Positions 24,594-32,592 of a DNA stretch of 49,476 bases are shown piece after piece. Position numbers and translations under genes: made by a program. How positions within the stretch are numbered: position 1 is the first letter of the stretch; each line of letters starts with the position of its first letter. Under the pieces are notes generated by a model that saw only the letters and a list, made by a program, of their open reading frames with translations, did no database searches and was not told where the DNA came from. The stretch covers positions 1-49,476 of the forward strand of contig NZ_ASGZ01000007.1 of assembly GCF_000495475.1 (NCBI RefSeq), in the 5' to 3' direction. The stretch comes from Candidatus Halobonum tyrrellensis G22 (GTDB taxonomy: Archaea; Halobacteriota; Halobacteria; Halobacteriales; Haloferacaceae).

Positions 24594-26245
24594 CCCCGCG
24601 GGCCGTCGTCGCCTCCGGCGTCTGGAGCGCCGTCGCGAGCGTCGAGTCGTCCCATCGTCCGGTCGGGGTCGGCGTAGTACTCGTTGACGAGCGCGGTGAA
24701 GCGCCGGTAGTCGGTGACGCCGCGCTCACACAGCGTCGCCAGGAACCGCTCGCGCCGGCGGAGTTCCCGCCGGAGGTCGGTGCGGCTCCACCCCCGTTCG
24801 TCCGCGATGTCGGCGAGCAGGTCGGAGTCGTTCCGCTCGTAGGTGTCGGTGCTCGCCTCCCACGAGAACGCCGACGAGTAGTCGAGTTCGCCGGTCCGGC
24901 CGTCGACGCCGCCGATCTCGCCGACCGTCCGCGTGCGGCGGACCCGCTCGCCGTCGAACCGGGTGAGCGTCTGGATCGACAGCACGTCGAGGCTACGGAC
25001 CATCGCGCGGGGGACGTTGATCGGCTCGTTCTCCAGCCGGTTGATCGCGGTCTCGACCGAGTCGGCGTGCATGGTCGAGAACGTGGTGTGACCCGTGTTC
25101 ATCGCCTGGAACAGCGTGACCGCCTCCGAGCCGCGCACCTCGCCGACCACGATGTACTCCGGGCGGTGCCGCAGCGCCGACCGGAGCAGGTCGTACATGT
25201 CGACGTCGTTGCCCTGGTGGAGCCCCTCGCGCGTCACCGACGAGAGCCAGTTGTCGTGGTACAGCGACAGTTCGCGGGTGTCCTCGATGGTGAGCACCTT
25301 CGACCGCGGCGGGACGAACATCGACACCGCGTTCATCGAGGTGGTCTTGCCCGAGGCGGTGCCGCCCGCGAAGATGAGGCTCTTGTTGTGCTCGATACAG
25401 AGCCAGAAGTACGCCATCTGCTCGACGGAGAAGGTGCCGTAGTCGACGAGGTCGACCGGCGTGAACGGCTCGTCGGCGTACCGGCGGACGGTGAACGCCG
25501 ACCCCCGCGGGGTGACCTCCTCGCCGAGCGCGAGTTCCGCGCGCGAGCCGTCCGGCAGCGTCGTCTCGACCATGGGGTCGCCCACGGAGATGTGCCGGCC
25601 GGACTGCTGGGCCAGCCGGATGACGTAGCTGTCGAGTTCCTCCTGCCCGAAGCGGACGTTCGTCTCGATGTCGGTGTACTCGTCGTGGTAGACGAAGATG
25701 GGGAGGTCGTAGCCGTCACACGACACGTCCTCGATGTGGGGGTCGTGAAACAGCGGGTCCATCCGCCCGTACCGTCGGAAGTCGCGCGCGAGGTAGTACA
25801 CCAGCGTGTGGAACGTCCGCATGTCCACGTCCGCGCCGTACTGTTCGAGCAGCGCGCGCAGTTCCTCGCGGAGCGTCGCCTCGTCGGCGTGGCCGTCGGC
25901 CGACCGGAACAACAGCGGGTCGCGGATGTCGTCGACCACCTGCGCGAACAGCGTCGACGCGAACCCGTCGAGTTCGGGTTCGACCACGTTGTAGCGGTGT
26001 TCGCTCGCGCCGTCGTCGTAGGTGACGACGACGTACGCGTACGGCGCGTTCACCCAGTAGCGCTCCACCTCCTCGTGCCCCTCCGCCGGGGTGAACGACG
26101 CCAGCGGGCCGTCCTCGTCCGGACGGAACGGCCGCACCGCGACGTCGGTGCCGCGAACCATCTCGACGGCCCGCGACACGCGCCGGCCGAGCGCGCCGAG
26201 TCGACCCCCGGTCGTCTCGCTGTCGTCCCGAGATTCCCCCGACAT
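24590..26245 (-). CDS. Second type IV pilus assembly ATPase (PilB/GspE family)
   Basis: A 551-residue ATPase, compact compared with the 1025-residue copy. Walker A is AGGTASGKTTSMN near residue 293; the region RPEYIVVGEVRGSEAVTLFQ near 363 gives the Walker B-like and Asp boxes; NTGHTTFSTMHAD follows. The N-terminal part carries WVNAPYAYVVV, cognate to WVNEPYSFVIV in the other copy, and DVSCDGYDLPIFVYHDEY, also shared. There are no acidic extensions. It forms an operon with the pilC-like gene and the methyltransferase. It drives assembly of a pilus-like or secretion structure whose pilins are encoded elsewhere. A TATA-like GTTTAAGTT lies about 30-38 nt upstream of the start. Confidence 0.92.
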   Translation of the reverse strand: MSGESRDDSETTGGRLGALGRRVSRAVEMVRGTDVAVRPFRPDEDGPLASFTPAEGHEEVERYWVNAPYAYVVVTYDDGASEHRYNVVEPELDGFASTLFAQVVDDIRDPLLFRSADGHADEATLREELRALLEQYGADVDMRTFHTLVYYLARDFRRYGRMDPLFHDPHIEDVSCDGYDLPIFVYHDEYTDIETNVRFGQEELDSYVIRLAQQSGRHISVGDPMVETTLPDGSRAELALGEEVTPRGSAFTVRRYADEPFTPVDLVDYGTFSVEQMAYFWLCIEHNKSLIFAGGTASGKTTSMNAVSMFVPPRSKVLTIEDTRELSLYHDNWLSSVTREGLHQGNDVDMYDLLRSALRHRPEYIVVGEVRGSEAVTLFQAMNTGHTTFSTMHADSVETAINRLENEPINVPRAMVRSLDVLSIQTLTRFDGERVRRTRTVGEIGGVDGRTGELDYSSAFSWEASTDTYERNDSDLLADIADERGWSRTDLRRELRRRERFLATLCERGVTDYRRFTALVNEYYADPDRTMGRLDARDGAPDAGGDDGPRG

Positions 26246-26274
26246 GCGTCAGTCGTCGGGGGTTGCCCGCTCCG

Positions 26275-26284
26275 GAACTTAAAC
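26275..26284 (-). promoter_or_regulatory. TATA-like box of the second pil operon
   Basis: Minus-strand GGGTTTAAGT lies 30-39 nt upstream of the ATPase ATG at 26245, between that gene and the end of the DUF7549 gene. Confidence 0.5.
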
Positions 26285-26299
26285 CCGCGACCCGGAGTA

Positions 26300-26854
26300 T
26301 CAGTCGAGAGATCCGGGGTCGGACTCCGACTCCGGCTCGGGGCCGGGGTCGCCGCCGCCGTCGACCCGTTCGGCGCGGAGGAGGACCGCGCCCAAGGCGA
26401 CGTGGACGACGCAGACGGGGAGCGACAGCCCGGGGAGTCCCGCGCCGAGGAGGGCCCAGGCGACGCCGAAGACGACGCCCGCGAGGGCCAACAGCGCGCC
26501 GAGCAGCGGGACCGGGTGGACGGGCCACGACGCCGCGCGCGCCTCCGCCCGGTAGTAGGCGACCGAGACCCCGAGCGCCGCGACCGAGACCGCGGCGCCG
26601 ACGACCCACGCGAGGTAGGCGGGGGCGACGGCCGTGCCGGCCTGCGCGAGGGACGCCGAGACGGGGTCGGCGACCGCCACCGGGTTCGCCACCGGGAGAC
26701 CGGCGGCGTACCGCAGTTCGACCAGCGGGAACCGGAGGTAGGTGACCGTCCCGCCGGCCACCGCGGCGTGGTGGACGTTCCACGGGACGAACGCGGCGAG
26801 CCACGTCGACACCACCGCCAGTTCGCCCGCGTACTCCGAGCGGACCCAGACCAT
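26300..26854 (-). CDS. Four-helix membrane protein, DUF7549-type
   Basis: A 184-residue membrane protein with the conserved-looking start MVWVRSEYAGELAVVSTWL, then segments at about residues 14-40, 77-102, 113-133 and 138-158. The C-terminus is an acidic tail with Pro/Glu/Ser repeats (GPEPESESD). The WNVHH near residue 25 may be a functional polar pair in the membrane. I recall the family as a conserved haloarchaeal DUF of unknown function; the number is tentative. A strong TATA box 22-30 nt upstream makes it its own transcription unit. Confidence 0.72.
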   Translation of the reverse strand: MVWVRSEYAGELAVVSTWLAAFVPWNVHHAAVAGGTVTYLRFPLVELRYAAGLPVANPVAVADPVSASLAQAGTAVAPAYLAWVVGAAVSVAALGVSVAYYRAEARAASWPVHPVPLLGALLALAGVVFGVAWALLGAGLPGLSLPVCVVHVALGAVLLRAERVDGGGDPGPEPESESDPGSLD

Positions 26855-26875
26855 ACGTCCGCGCCGGGCCGCCGC

Positions 26876-26884
26876 GATATAAAA
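26876..26884 (-). promoter_or_regulatory. TATA box of the DUF7549 gene
   Basis: Minus-strand TTTTATATC, one of the best TATA boxes in the window, lies 22-30 nt before the ATG at 26854. Confidence 0.7.
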
Positions 26885-27005
26885 CCGGGCGGCGCGGCCG
26901 GCCGGCCCGGGCGACGGCGTCGCGACCCCCGGAACGGGCCGGCCCGCCCCCGAGCGCGCCGGGCGAACCCGCCCGTCGGGTACGGAGACCGCCGGTCGGC
27001 GTTAC

Positions 27006-27014
27006 GTTCATACC
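27006..27014 (+). promoter_or_regulatory. TATA-like box of the DUF5793 gene
   Basis: GTTCATACC lies 28-36 nt before the ATG at 27042. The spacing favours that ATG over the GTG at 27018, which would leave only a few bases. Confidence 0.5.
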
Positions 27015-27041
27015 CGCGTGTACCCAACCCCGGCGTACGGA

Positions 27042-27512
27042 ATGAGGCGCGACTACTTCGAACTGGAGGTGGAGAACCTGGAGTGGGTCGAGGCGGGCGA
27101 GGACCCCCGCAAACCCCGCGTGTACATCGACTTCCACGGTCCCGAGGAGGAACTCCGCGAACGACTCGCCGGGAGCCGCGGCGACCTGCTGGCGGCCGAG
27201 GAGACGGACGTGGCGTTCCGGCTCCAGGAGTCGGCCGACGACCCCGACGCGACGGGCGTCGTCGGCGTGACCAACCGGCTGACCGGCGACTTCGTGCTCG
27301 AACTCAACGAGGACGCCGACGACGTGCTCCGGTTCATCACCGCCGCCCGCGAGTACGGCAAACGCGACGACGGCGACGGCCGGTACCGCGTCGAGATCGA
27401 CGTCGAGGGCGAACAGCTCGTCGCCTACGAGAAGGAGACGTTCCTGGTGTACGACGCCGAGGGGAACCTCCTGCGTCACGACAGCCTCATCCCCTCCGGC
27501 GTCGAACTCTGA
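27042..27512 (+). CDS. Conserved haloarchaeal protein, DUF5793-type
   Basis: A 156-residue acidic cytosolic protein, starting MRRDYFELEVENLEWV. It has alternating strands and short helices and a motif-like VYIDFHGPEEELRERL; the middle contains VTNRLTGDFVLELNEDADDVLRFITAAREYG, quoted here as LTGDFVLELNEDADDVLRF. No catalytic motif or metal site stands out. I associate it with a haloarchaeal domain of unknown function. The TATA spacing supports the ATG at 27042 and not the GTG eight codons upstream. It stands alone between the divergent membrane-protein gene and the glycosylase. Confidence 0.75.
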   Translation: MRRDYFELEVENLEWVEAGEDPRKPRVYIDFHGPEEELRERLAGSRGDLLAAEETDVAFRLQESADDPDATGVVGVTNRLTGDFVLELNEDADDVLRFITAAREYGKRDDGDGRYRVEIDVEGEQLVAYEKETFLVYDAEGNLLRHDSLIPSGVEL

Positions 27513-27608
27513 GTTGACTCCTCCTCCCGCGCCGCCCGCGCGCCGCCGCCGACCGGGGCGCTGTCGAAACCGCAAGGTCCATCCGGCGGACGCGCCCGTC
27601 TCACTGGC

Positions 27609-28238
27609 GTGAAGAACGTCACCGACCGCACGTCGAACCCGTTCGGGATGCGCCCGGACTGCGACCGGTTCGTCCCCGGCTACGGCGACGCCAACGCCCA
27701 CTTCCACGTCGTCGGCGACCACCCCGGTGTCCACGGGGGGAGCGAGACCGGCGTCCCGTTCACCGGCACCGCGGCGGCCGACCGCCTCCAGACCGCGCTC
27801 GTCCGCGGGGGGCTGCTCTCGTCGACGGGCGACGAGCCGGCCGTCGAGCGCACCTTCCTCTCGTATCTCCACATGTGCGTCCCGGACGGCGCGCCGACCG
27901 AGGACGACTACGCCGACATGGAGCGGTTCTTCGACGCCGAACTCCGCGCCATCGCCGCGCACGTCCTCCTCCCCGTCGGCGCGCGCGCGACCGACCACGT
28001 CCTCCGGGCGTACACGGCGCAGGCGTGGAAGACCGAGGTCGACATGGAGGCGCTCCACGGCGAGGAGATGCGCGGCTCGGGCTGGCTCGTCATGCCGATC
28101 AAGGAGCCCGCCGAGTGGGTCGACGGCGACGACGACCGACTGGTGGAGGCGCTCGAGACGTTGCAGGCCACCGACTACCGCCGCGAGACCGACCTCGGCC
28201 GGTTCCTCCCCGGCGAGGACCCCTACCGCGTGCGGTGA
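27609..28238 (+). CDS. Uracil-DNA glycosylase superfamily protein (family 4/5-like)
   Basis: A 209-residue DNA-repair enzyme candidate. VVGDHPGVHGGSETGVPFTG (residues ~31-50) corresponds to motif A of family 4/5 glycosylases (GEAPG...G-x-PF-x-G), here with Asp-His in place of Glu-Ala and without the usual acidic residue after the Gly. The end of the chain has LVMPIKEPAEW (about 166-176), at the place of the H-P-S type motif B. The Fe-S cysteines of classical family 4 members are missing: only two Cys occur, at about residues 18 and 88. These changes suggest a haloarchaeal branch with altered chemistry or specificity. The GTG at 27609 is the best start. It is convergent with the histidine kinase gene. 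Confidence 0.78.
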   Translation: MKNVTDRTSNPFGMRPDCDRFVPGYGDANAHFHVVGDHPGVHGGSETGVPFTGTAAADRLQTALVRGGLLSSTGDEPAVERTFLSYLHMCVPDGAPTEDDYADMERFFDAELRAIAAHVLLPVGARATDHVLRAYTAQAWKTEVDMEALHGEEMRGSGWLVMPIKEPAEWVDGDDDRLVEALETLQATDYRRETDLGRFLPGEDPYRVR

Positions 28239-28415
28239 GCCGCGGCCGACGCCGGCCGACGCGGTCCCGGCGGTACGGGCGCGGCGCGGACGCGTCGCCC
28301 GCCGCCCGCCCTGGGAGACAATATTTGTCGCGGTGCCGTACCACTTTATCCGGGCGTGCACCCGGGTCACACGGCGGTCCTGGTCCGCGTGTGTTTGTCA
28401 GACCGTGCGCGAACC

Positions 28416-28477
28416 CCCGCGGCTCCCGCGGGAGACCGTCCACGTTTCGATGCGGCCGGCCGCGGTTTCGCGGCCGG
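28416..28477. terminator. Two strong hairpins between convergent genes
   Basis: The 242-bp gap between the glycosylase and the kinase ends holds two perfect hairpins: 28416-28432 (7-bp arms, CTC loop) and 28456-28477 (9-bp arms CCGGCCGCG / CGCGGCCGG, GTTT loop). The second ends 3 bp from the kinase stop. They probably shape or protect the 3' ends of both messages. The rest of the gap has an AT-rich patch (ACAATATTTGT near 28318-28328) and no gene. Confidence 0.5.
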
Positions 28478-28480
28478 TTC

Positions 28481-30202
28481 TCAGCCCCGACCGGAGCCGG
28501 AGCGCGACCCGCTCCCCCCGTCGGCCGCCGGGAGTCTGACGGTGACGGTCGTCCCGTCGTCGGTGTCGAACCGGATGTCCCCGTCCGACTCCTCGACCAG
28601 CCACGTCACCAGCCAGAGTCCGAACCCCGAGGCGTGTTCGAGCTGCGACTCGCGGTCGCAGGCGAGCGCCCGCCGCTCGGACTCGGGCAGCCCCGGGCCG
28701 TCGTCGGTGACGGTCACCTCCGCGCACCCGTCGGCCTGCCTCGCCGTGACGCGCACGTGCGGGTGGTCGCCGTCGTGGTGTTCGATGGCGTTCTCGACGA
28801 GGTTGTCGAAGACGGAGTCGAGGAACTCGATGCCGCGGACCGGGAGGCTGTCGGGCGCGTCGAGTTCGACCGTCGCCTCGGGGAAGTCCGCGCGTGCGGC
28901 GCTCGCGACGTCGCGGAGGACGCCGCCGAGTTCGACCACGCCGAGCGGTTTCTCGCCGGTGTCGAGGGTCGCCTCCACCTCGCGCACCTTCTCGGTGAGC
29001 GTGAGCATCCCCTCGGCGCGCTCGCGGATGCGCTCGACCGGCCTGAGGTCGGCGGCGTCGTCCGCGACCGGGTCGAGGAGTTCGGTGTAGCCGACGACGA
29101 CGTTGATGTCGTTCCGGAGGTCGTGTCTGAGAACCCGGTTGAGCACGCTCAGCCGGCGCTCGTGCCGGCGGCGCTCGGTCACGTCCCGGAGCGTGACGAT
29201 CCGGCCGCCGACGAGTCCGCCCCGCGAGAACCGCGAGACGCGCGCGTCGTACACCCGGTCGCCGCCGTCGGTCGACCGGACGTACGCCGGCCGCTCGTGG
29301 TCGGCGTCGACGGGCGCGGTCACCACCTCGTGGAGGTCGGGGAGCGCGTCCGCGAGCGGCCGGCCGAGCAGTTCCCGACGGGTCGACCCGGCGACGGCCG
29401 CGCCCGCGGGGTTGCAGTCGGTGACGGTTCCGTCCTCGCGCAGGACGAACACGGGGTCGTCCATCCCCTCGACGGCGGCGTCGCGCGCGACGCCCCGCGT
29501 GGCGGGTGAGGCGTCGAGCAGCCGGTAGTTGAGACGCATCGCCGCGATCAGCAGCCCCGAGACGACGAACGCCAGCGGCGTCGGGTCGAACCCGGGCGGG
29601 AACAGCCCCCCGAGGTAGGTCGCGTTCGCGAGCCACGGCACGGCGACGACGCAGAGCAGCCCCGCCGCCTGCGCGCGGTGGGTGCCGGTGGTCGAGACGA
29701 CCGTCGCGGCGAACAGGACGCTCCCGACGAGCAACAGCAGGTAGGAGTAGACGGCGTGCAGCCAGAACAGCGGCCCGTAGACGGGCGCGAAGTAGACGCC
29801 GGTGGCCGTCGCCTCCAGACGCACCGCGGCCCACATCAGCGGCACGGCGGGCGAGACCCACGTGGCCGCGGCGGTGACGACGAGCGGGGCGGCCACCGCG
29901 AGCACCCGCCCGCGGGTCAGCCGCACCTGCCGGCCGTAGGAGGCGGCGAACACCGTCCACAGCACCGGCGTGAGGCCGACGCCGACGTAGGCGACGCGGC
30001 TGGCGAGGAGTTTCCCCGCGAGGTCCGCCCGCGCGTACCCCGCCGCGTACGCCCCAGACCAGACGGTCAGCGCGAACAGCAACAGCGCGAGGTACACCCC
30101 GCTCTCGTCCTCGCGGTGTCGCCACAGCGCCACCCCGACCGCGCACGCGACTGCCGCGGCCACGGCCATCACGGGCGCGTACGGCGTCCACTGCCACGTC
30201 AC
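28481..30202 (-). CDS. Membrane sensor histidine kinase (7TM-PAS-HisKA-HATPase)
   Basis: A 573-residue kinase. The first ~220 residues hold seven hydrophobic segments of the haloarchaeal 7TM sensor type. A PAS domain (about 230-350) follows, with VFVLREDGTVTDCNPAGAA. HisKA carries LNRVLRHDLRNDINVVVG, with the phosphoacceptor His (about residue 374) in RHDLRND. The ATPase has the N-box FDNLVENAIEHHDG, the G1 box VTDDGPGLP and the G2 box GFGLWLVTWL. It ends in a Gly/Ser tail. It senses a signal through the membrane part and/or PAS and phosphorylates a response regulator, none of which is adjacent. Start is GTG 30202; a TATA-like patch near 30341-30350 would imply a leader of over 100 nt. Confidence 0.92.
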   Translation of the reverse strand: MTWQWTPYAPVMAVAAAVACAVGVALWRHREDESGVYLALLLFALTVWSGAYAAGYARADLAGKLLASRVAYVGVGLTPVLWTVFAASYGRQVRLTRGRVLAVAAPLVVTAAATWVSPAVPLMWAAVRLEATATGVYFAPVYGPLFWLHAVYSYLLLLVGSVLFAATVVSTTGTHRAQAAGLLCVVAVPWLANATYLGGLFPPGFDPTPLAFVVSGLLIAAMRLNYRLLDASPATRGVARDAAVEGMDDPVFVLREDGTVTDCNPAGAAVAGSTRRELLGRPLADALPDLHEVVTAPVDADHERPAYVRSTDGGDRVYDARVSRFSRGGLVGGRIVTLRDVTERRRHERRLSVLNRVLRHDLRNDINVVVGYTELLDPVADDAADLRPVERIRERAEGMLTLTEKVREVEATLDTGEKPLGVVELGGVLRDVASAARADFPEATVELDAPDSLPVRGIEFLDSVFDNLVENAIEHHDGDHPHVRVTARQADGCAEVTVTDDGPGLPESERRALACDRESQLEHASGFGLWLVTWLVEESDGDIRFDTDDGTTVTVRLPAADGGSGSRSGSGRG

Positions 30203-30469
30203 GGCCGGCCCCCCTGCGGGCGTCGGGCCGGAACCCCCCGACCGCGCCGGGTTCGGTGTGGGGTCCGTCTGCCGACACGGGGGCGGCTCCGACTGGAGGG
30301 GGGTCGGGAGGACACGTTCGGAGGAAGTGGGACCGTCCGCGGCATAAACGTACGCCGCGGTGTCGCAGTATCGAGAATCGCGAGCCCAGCCCGGGCAGAC
30401 CGACCGCGGACCGGCGGCGACCGCAGGCAGACGGGGACGCTCGTGAGGTGCGGCGGCGCGGTCGGGCGG

Positions 30470-31291
30470 TCAGGCGTCGAGCGACCGGAGGGCGACGCGA
30501 CCGTTGGCCGCATGCGCGAGCAGGCGCGGCCCGCCGCCGTTCGCGGCGGCCGTGACGCGTCGGCGCTCGCGGGTCACGCCGCGCAGGTCGACGCCGTCGA
30601 CCGCGAGCGCCCCGTCGACCGACTCGGCCGCCACGTCGAGACCGACCCGGTCGGCCACCGCCACGCGCACCGCGCCGTTCGTCGTCTCGGCCGTCGCCTC
30701 GCCCCGCACCGCGCCGACCTCGACATCGACGTCGCCGTTGACCGTGCGCGCGCCGTCGAACCCCGCGGTCGCGGCCGCGGTGGCGTCGCCGTTGACCGCC
30801 CGGAGGGTGACGAACCCGTCGACACCCTCGGCGACGGCGTCGCCGTTGGTCGCCTCGACGACGGCGTCGCCGGTCGTCCCGCGGAGGGTCGCGCCGCCCG
30901 CGGCGCTCCCGACGCGCGCCACCGCGAGGCCGGCGGGGACGCGGACCGTCAGGTCGACCGCCGCGTCCGAAGCGTCGTCCGTGGTCGCTTCGACCGCCAG
31001 CCGGTCGCCGTCGCGACTGGTGGTCACGCGGGTGCGGTCGGCCGCGCGCTCGGAGCGCGCGCGGGCGGTGGCGTCGACGCGGACGCGGTCGACGGCCTCG
31101 GACGCCTCGACGGTCGCGTCGCCGTCACCGTTGTCGACGGTCAGCGCCGTCGCGTCGCCGGGATCGACAGCGCTCGTCTCGCGTCGCTCGACCGGCACGT
31201 CGCGCCCGCGGTTCGCGCGGCCTGCGAGTCCGACGCCGCCGACCGCCGCGACCGCAGCGAGCAGCGTTCGACGGGTGGAGGAGGGGACCAT
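30470..31291 (-). CDS. Exported DUF4097-like (beta-helix) protein with Tat-type signal
   Basis: A 273-residue protein. It begins SSTRRTLLAAVAAVGGVGLAG, a twin-arginine signal (RRTLL) without lipobox Cys, so the product is secreted or peptidase-released. Residues 40-270 are short strands with repeated NGD-type turns: VDNGDGDATVEAS, VEATNGDAVAEG, LRAVNGDATAAA, ARTVNGDVDVEV, AETTNGAVRVAV. This spacing (about 20 residues) fits the DUF4097/YvlB type of right-handed beta-helix. The protein has no cysteine and no catalytic motif. Function is unknown; an adhesin-like or envelope role is inferred. A TATA-like box lies 23-31 nt upstream, inside the end of the neighbouring hydrolase gene. Confidence 0.82.
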   Translation of the reverse strand: MVPSSTRRTLLAAVAAVGGVGLAGRANRGRDVPVERRETSAVDPGDATALTVDNGDGDATVEASEAVDRVRVDATARARSERAADRTRVTTSRDGDRLAVEATTDDASDAAVDLTVRVPAGLAVARVGSAAGGATLRGTTGDAVVEATNGDAVAEGVDGFVTLRAVNGDATAAATAGFDGARTVNGDVDVEVGAVRGEATAETTNGAVRVAVADRVGLDVAAESVDGALAVDGVDLRGVTRERRRVTAAANGGGPRLLAHAANGRVALRSLDA

Positions 31292-31313
31292 ACCCGACGT
31301 GTCGTCGTCGCGA

Positions 31314-31322
31314 CCCTTAACC
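31314..31322 (-). promoter_or_regulatory. TATA-like box of the DUF4097-like gene
   Basis: Minus-strand GGTTAAGGG lies 23-31 nt upstream of the ATG at 31291 and overlaps the last codons of the upstream hydrolase gene. Confidence 0.5.
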
Positions 31323-32051
31323 CCCGCGCGTCGTCCCGCGGCCCCCCTCCCGGCTCGCGTCGTCGCTCCGGTCCGGGTCGCCGAGGGCGACCCGCCGGAG
31401 GCGCTCGGTGCCGCCCTCCCGGACCGGGTCGCCGTGGCCGACCGCGAGCACCTCCGGCCCGCCGGGCGAGAGCGCGACCGCGAACCGTCCGACGCTGGCG
31501 GCGTTCTCGGCGGTGCTGTACGCCGTGAACCACGACGACGGCGCGAGGTCGCCGTCGCTCTCGGTCACCATGTCGCCGACGAACGCCACGCCGAACGCCC
31601 GGTGGACGTACGCGGTGTGTCCGGGGGTGTGTCCCGGCGTCCGGAAGGCGGTGAACCCGCCCACCTCCTCGCGGTCGCCCACCCGGCGGACCGGCAGGTC
31701 GGGCGTCGACACGAACAGCCCCCCGACCCGCTGGGAGAGCGCCTTGTGCGGGGTGAGCGGCGGGGTGGCGCTCCCGTCGAGGTAGCTCGCGTCGGGGTCG
31801 GCGGCGTACACCGGCGCGTCGAACGGCAGTTCCGCGAGCGTGCCGACGTGGTCGAGGTCGTAGTGGGTGACCAGCACTCGGTCGACGTCGGCGACGGCGT
31901 AGCCGGTCCCGGCGCCCTCCAGTTGCGCCTCCAGTTGCTCGGCGTCCCACGGCGTCCCGGCGTCGACGAGTGTCACCTCGCCGTCGTCGACGAGGTAGGC
32001 GTTGACGCTGGTCAGCCCGAGGCGGAAAACGTGGTCCGGTGGGATCCCCAT
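31317..32051 (-). CDS. Metallo-beta-lactamase-fold hydrolase
   Basis: A 244-residue protein. The metal site is visible in LVTHYDLDHVGT (H-x-D-x-D-H pattern, about residues 57-68), the histidine of GHTPGHTAYVH (about 136-146) and FVGDMVTES (about 152-160), the usual order of ligands for two zinc ions. VTLVDAGTPWD is the strand before. It most resembles glyoxalase-II-like thioester hydrolases of haloarchaea. The substrate is not evident. The frame runs to 32309 but the ATG at 32051 begins the MBL strand and has a TATA box 24-33 nt upstream. Confidence 0.9.
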   Translation of the reverse strand: MGIPPDHVFRLGLTSVNAYLVDDGEVTLVDAGTPWDAEQLEAQLEGAGTGYAVADVDRVLVTHYDLDHVGTLAELPFDAPVYAADPDASYLDGSATPPLTPHKALSQRVGGLFVSTPDLPVRRVGDREEVGGFTAFRTPGHTPGHTAYVHRAFGVAFVGDMVTESDGDLAPSSWFTAYSTAENAASVGRFAVALSPGGPEVLAVGHGDPVREGGTERLRRVALGDPDRSDDASREGGRGTTRGG

Positions 32052-32074
32052 ACGGAGGGAAGTCGCCCCCCGCG

Positions 32075-32084
32075 GGATTAACCT
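32075..32084 (-). promoter_or_regulatory. TATA-like box of the MBL hydrolase gene
   Basis: Minus-strand AGGTTAATCC lies 24-33 nt upstream of the ATG at 32051. The 192-bp gap to the divergent rpoL holds nothing else that I can support. Confidence 0.55.
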
Positions 32085-32243
32085 TACCCGGCCGGCCTCC
32101 GCGTCGTCCCCGGTCGGGGGTGTCCGACGACGGTCCGGCAGGGTCCGCGCGGCCGGCGCGGCCGACGCGGTCCGCGGGCGCCGCCCGGCCCTCGCTGGCG
32201 GGCGAACACAACACTCAAACGCCGGAGCGGCCAACGGGCCGGC

Positions 32244-32540
32244 ATGGAACTGCGCGTACTCGAGAAGACCGACACGGAACTCCGTATCGAGGTCGCCGAC
32301 GAGGACCACACGTTCATGAACGTCCTCAAGGGCGAACTCCTCCAGACGGAGGGGGTCGCCGCCGCGACGTACGACATGAACCCCGAGCAGTCCGGCGGGC
32401 AGACCGAACCGATCCTCTCGATCACCACCGAGACGGGGTTCGACCCGCTCGACGCGCTCGAAGAGGCCTCGAACGGCGTCTCCGACCGGATGACGACGCT
32501 GTACGACGAACTCGACGCCGGGTTCGCGGGCGCGGCCTGA
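32244..32540 (+). CDS. rpoL: DNA-directed RNA polymerase subunit L (Rpo11)
   Basis: A 98-residue core subunit of the archaeal RNA polymerase. The pattern [20 protein letters not shown], then [24 protein letters not shown], quoted here as [11 protein letters not shown], matches the RPB11/alpha-like dimerisation fold. It pairs with subunit D to nucleate assembly. An acidic tail typical of halophiles ends the protein. It is divergent from the hydrolase gene and followed by a membrane-protein gene with its own promoter. Confidence 0.97.
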   Translation: MELRVLEKTDTELRIEVADEDHTFMNVLKGELLQTEGVAAATYDMNPEQSGGQTEPILSITTETGFDPLDALEEASNGVSDRMTTLYDELDAGFAGAA

Positions 32541-32562
32541 GTTCGGTCTCTTCCGCCCGTTC

Positions 32563-32569
32563 GCTTATC
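32563..32569 (+). promoter_or_regulatory. TATA-like box of the LPG-synthase-type gene
   Basis: GCTTATC lies 24-30 nt before the GTG at 32593, in the short gap after rpoL. Confidence 0.45.
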
Positions 32570-32592
32570 GCCCCCGCGTTCGAAGCCCGCCC

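Noticed and set aside
28356-29090. A plus-strand frame starting after the ACTTTATCC patch
   Set aside because: Although a promoter-like patch precedes it, it runs antisense through the kinase with no domain; its composition is shadow-like.
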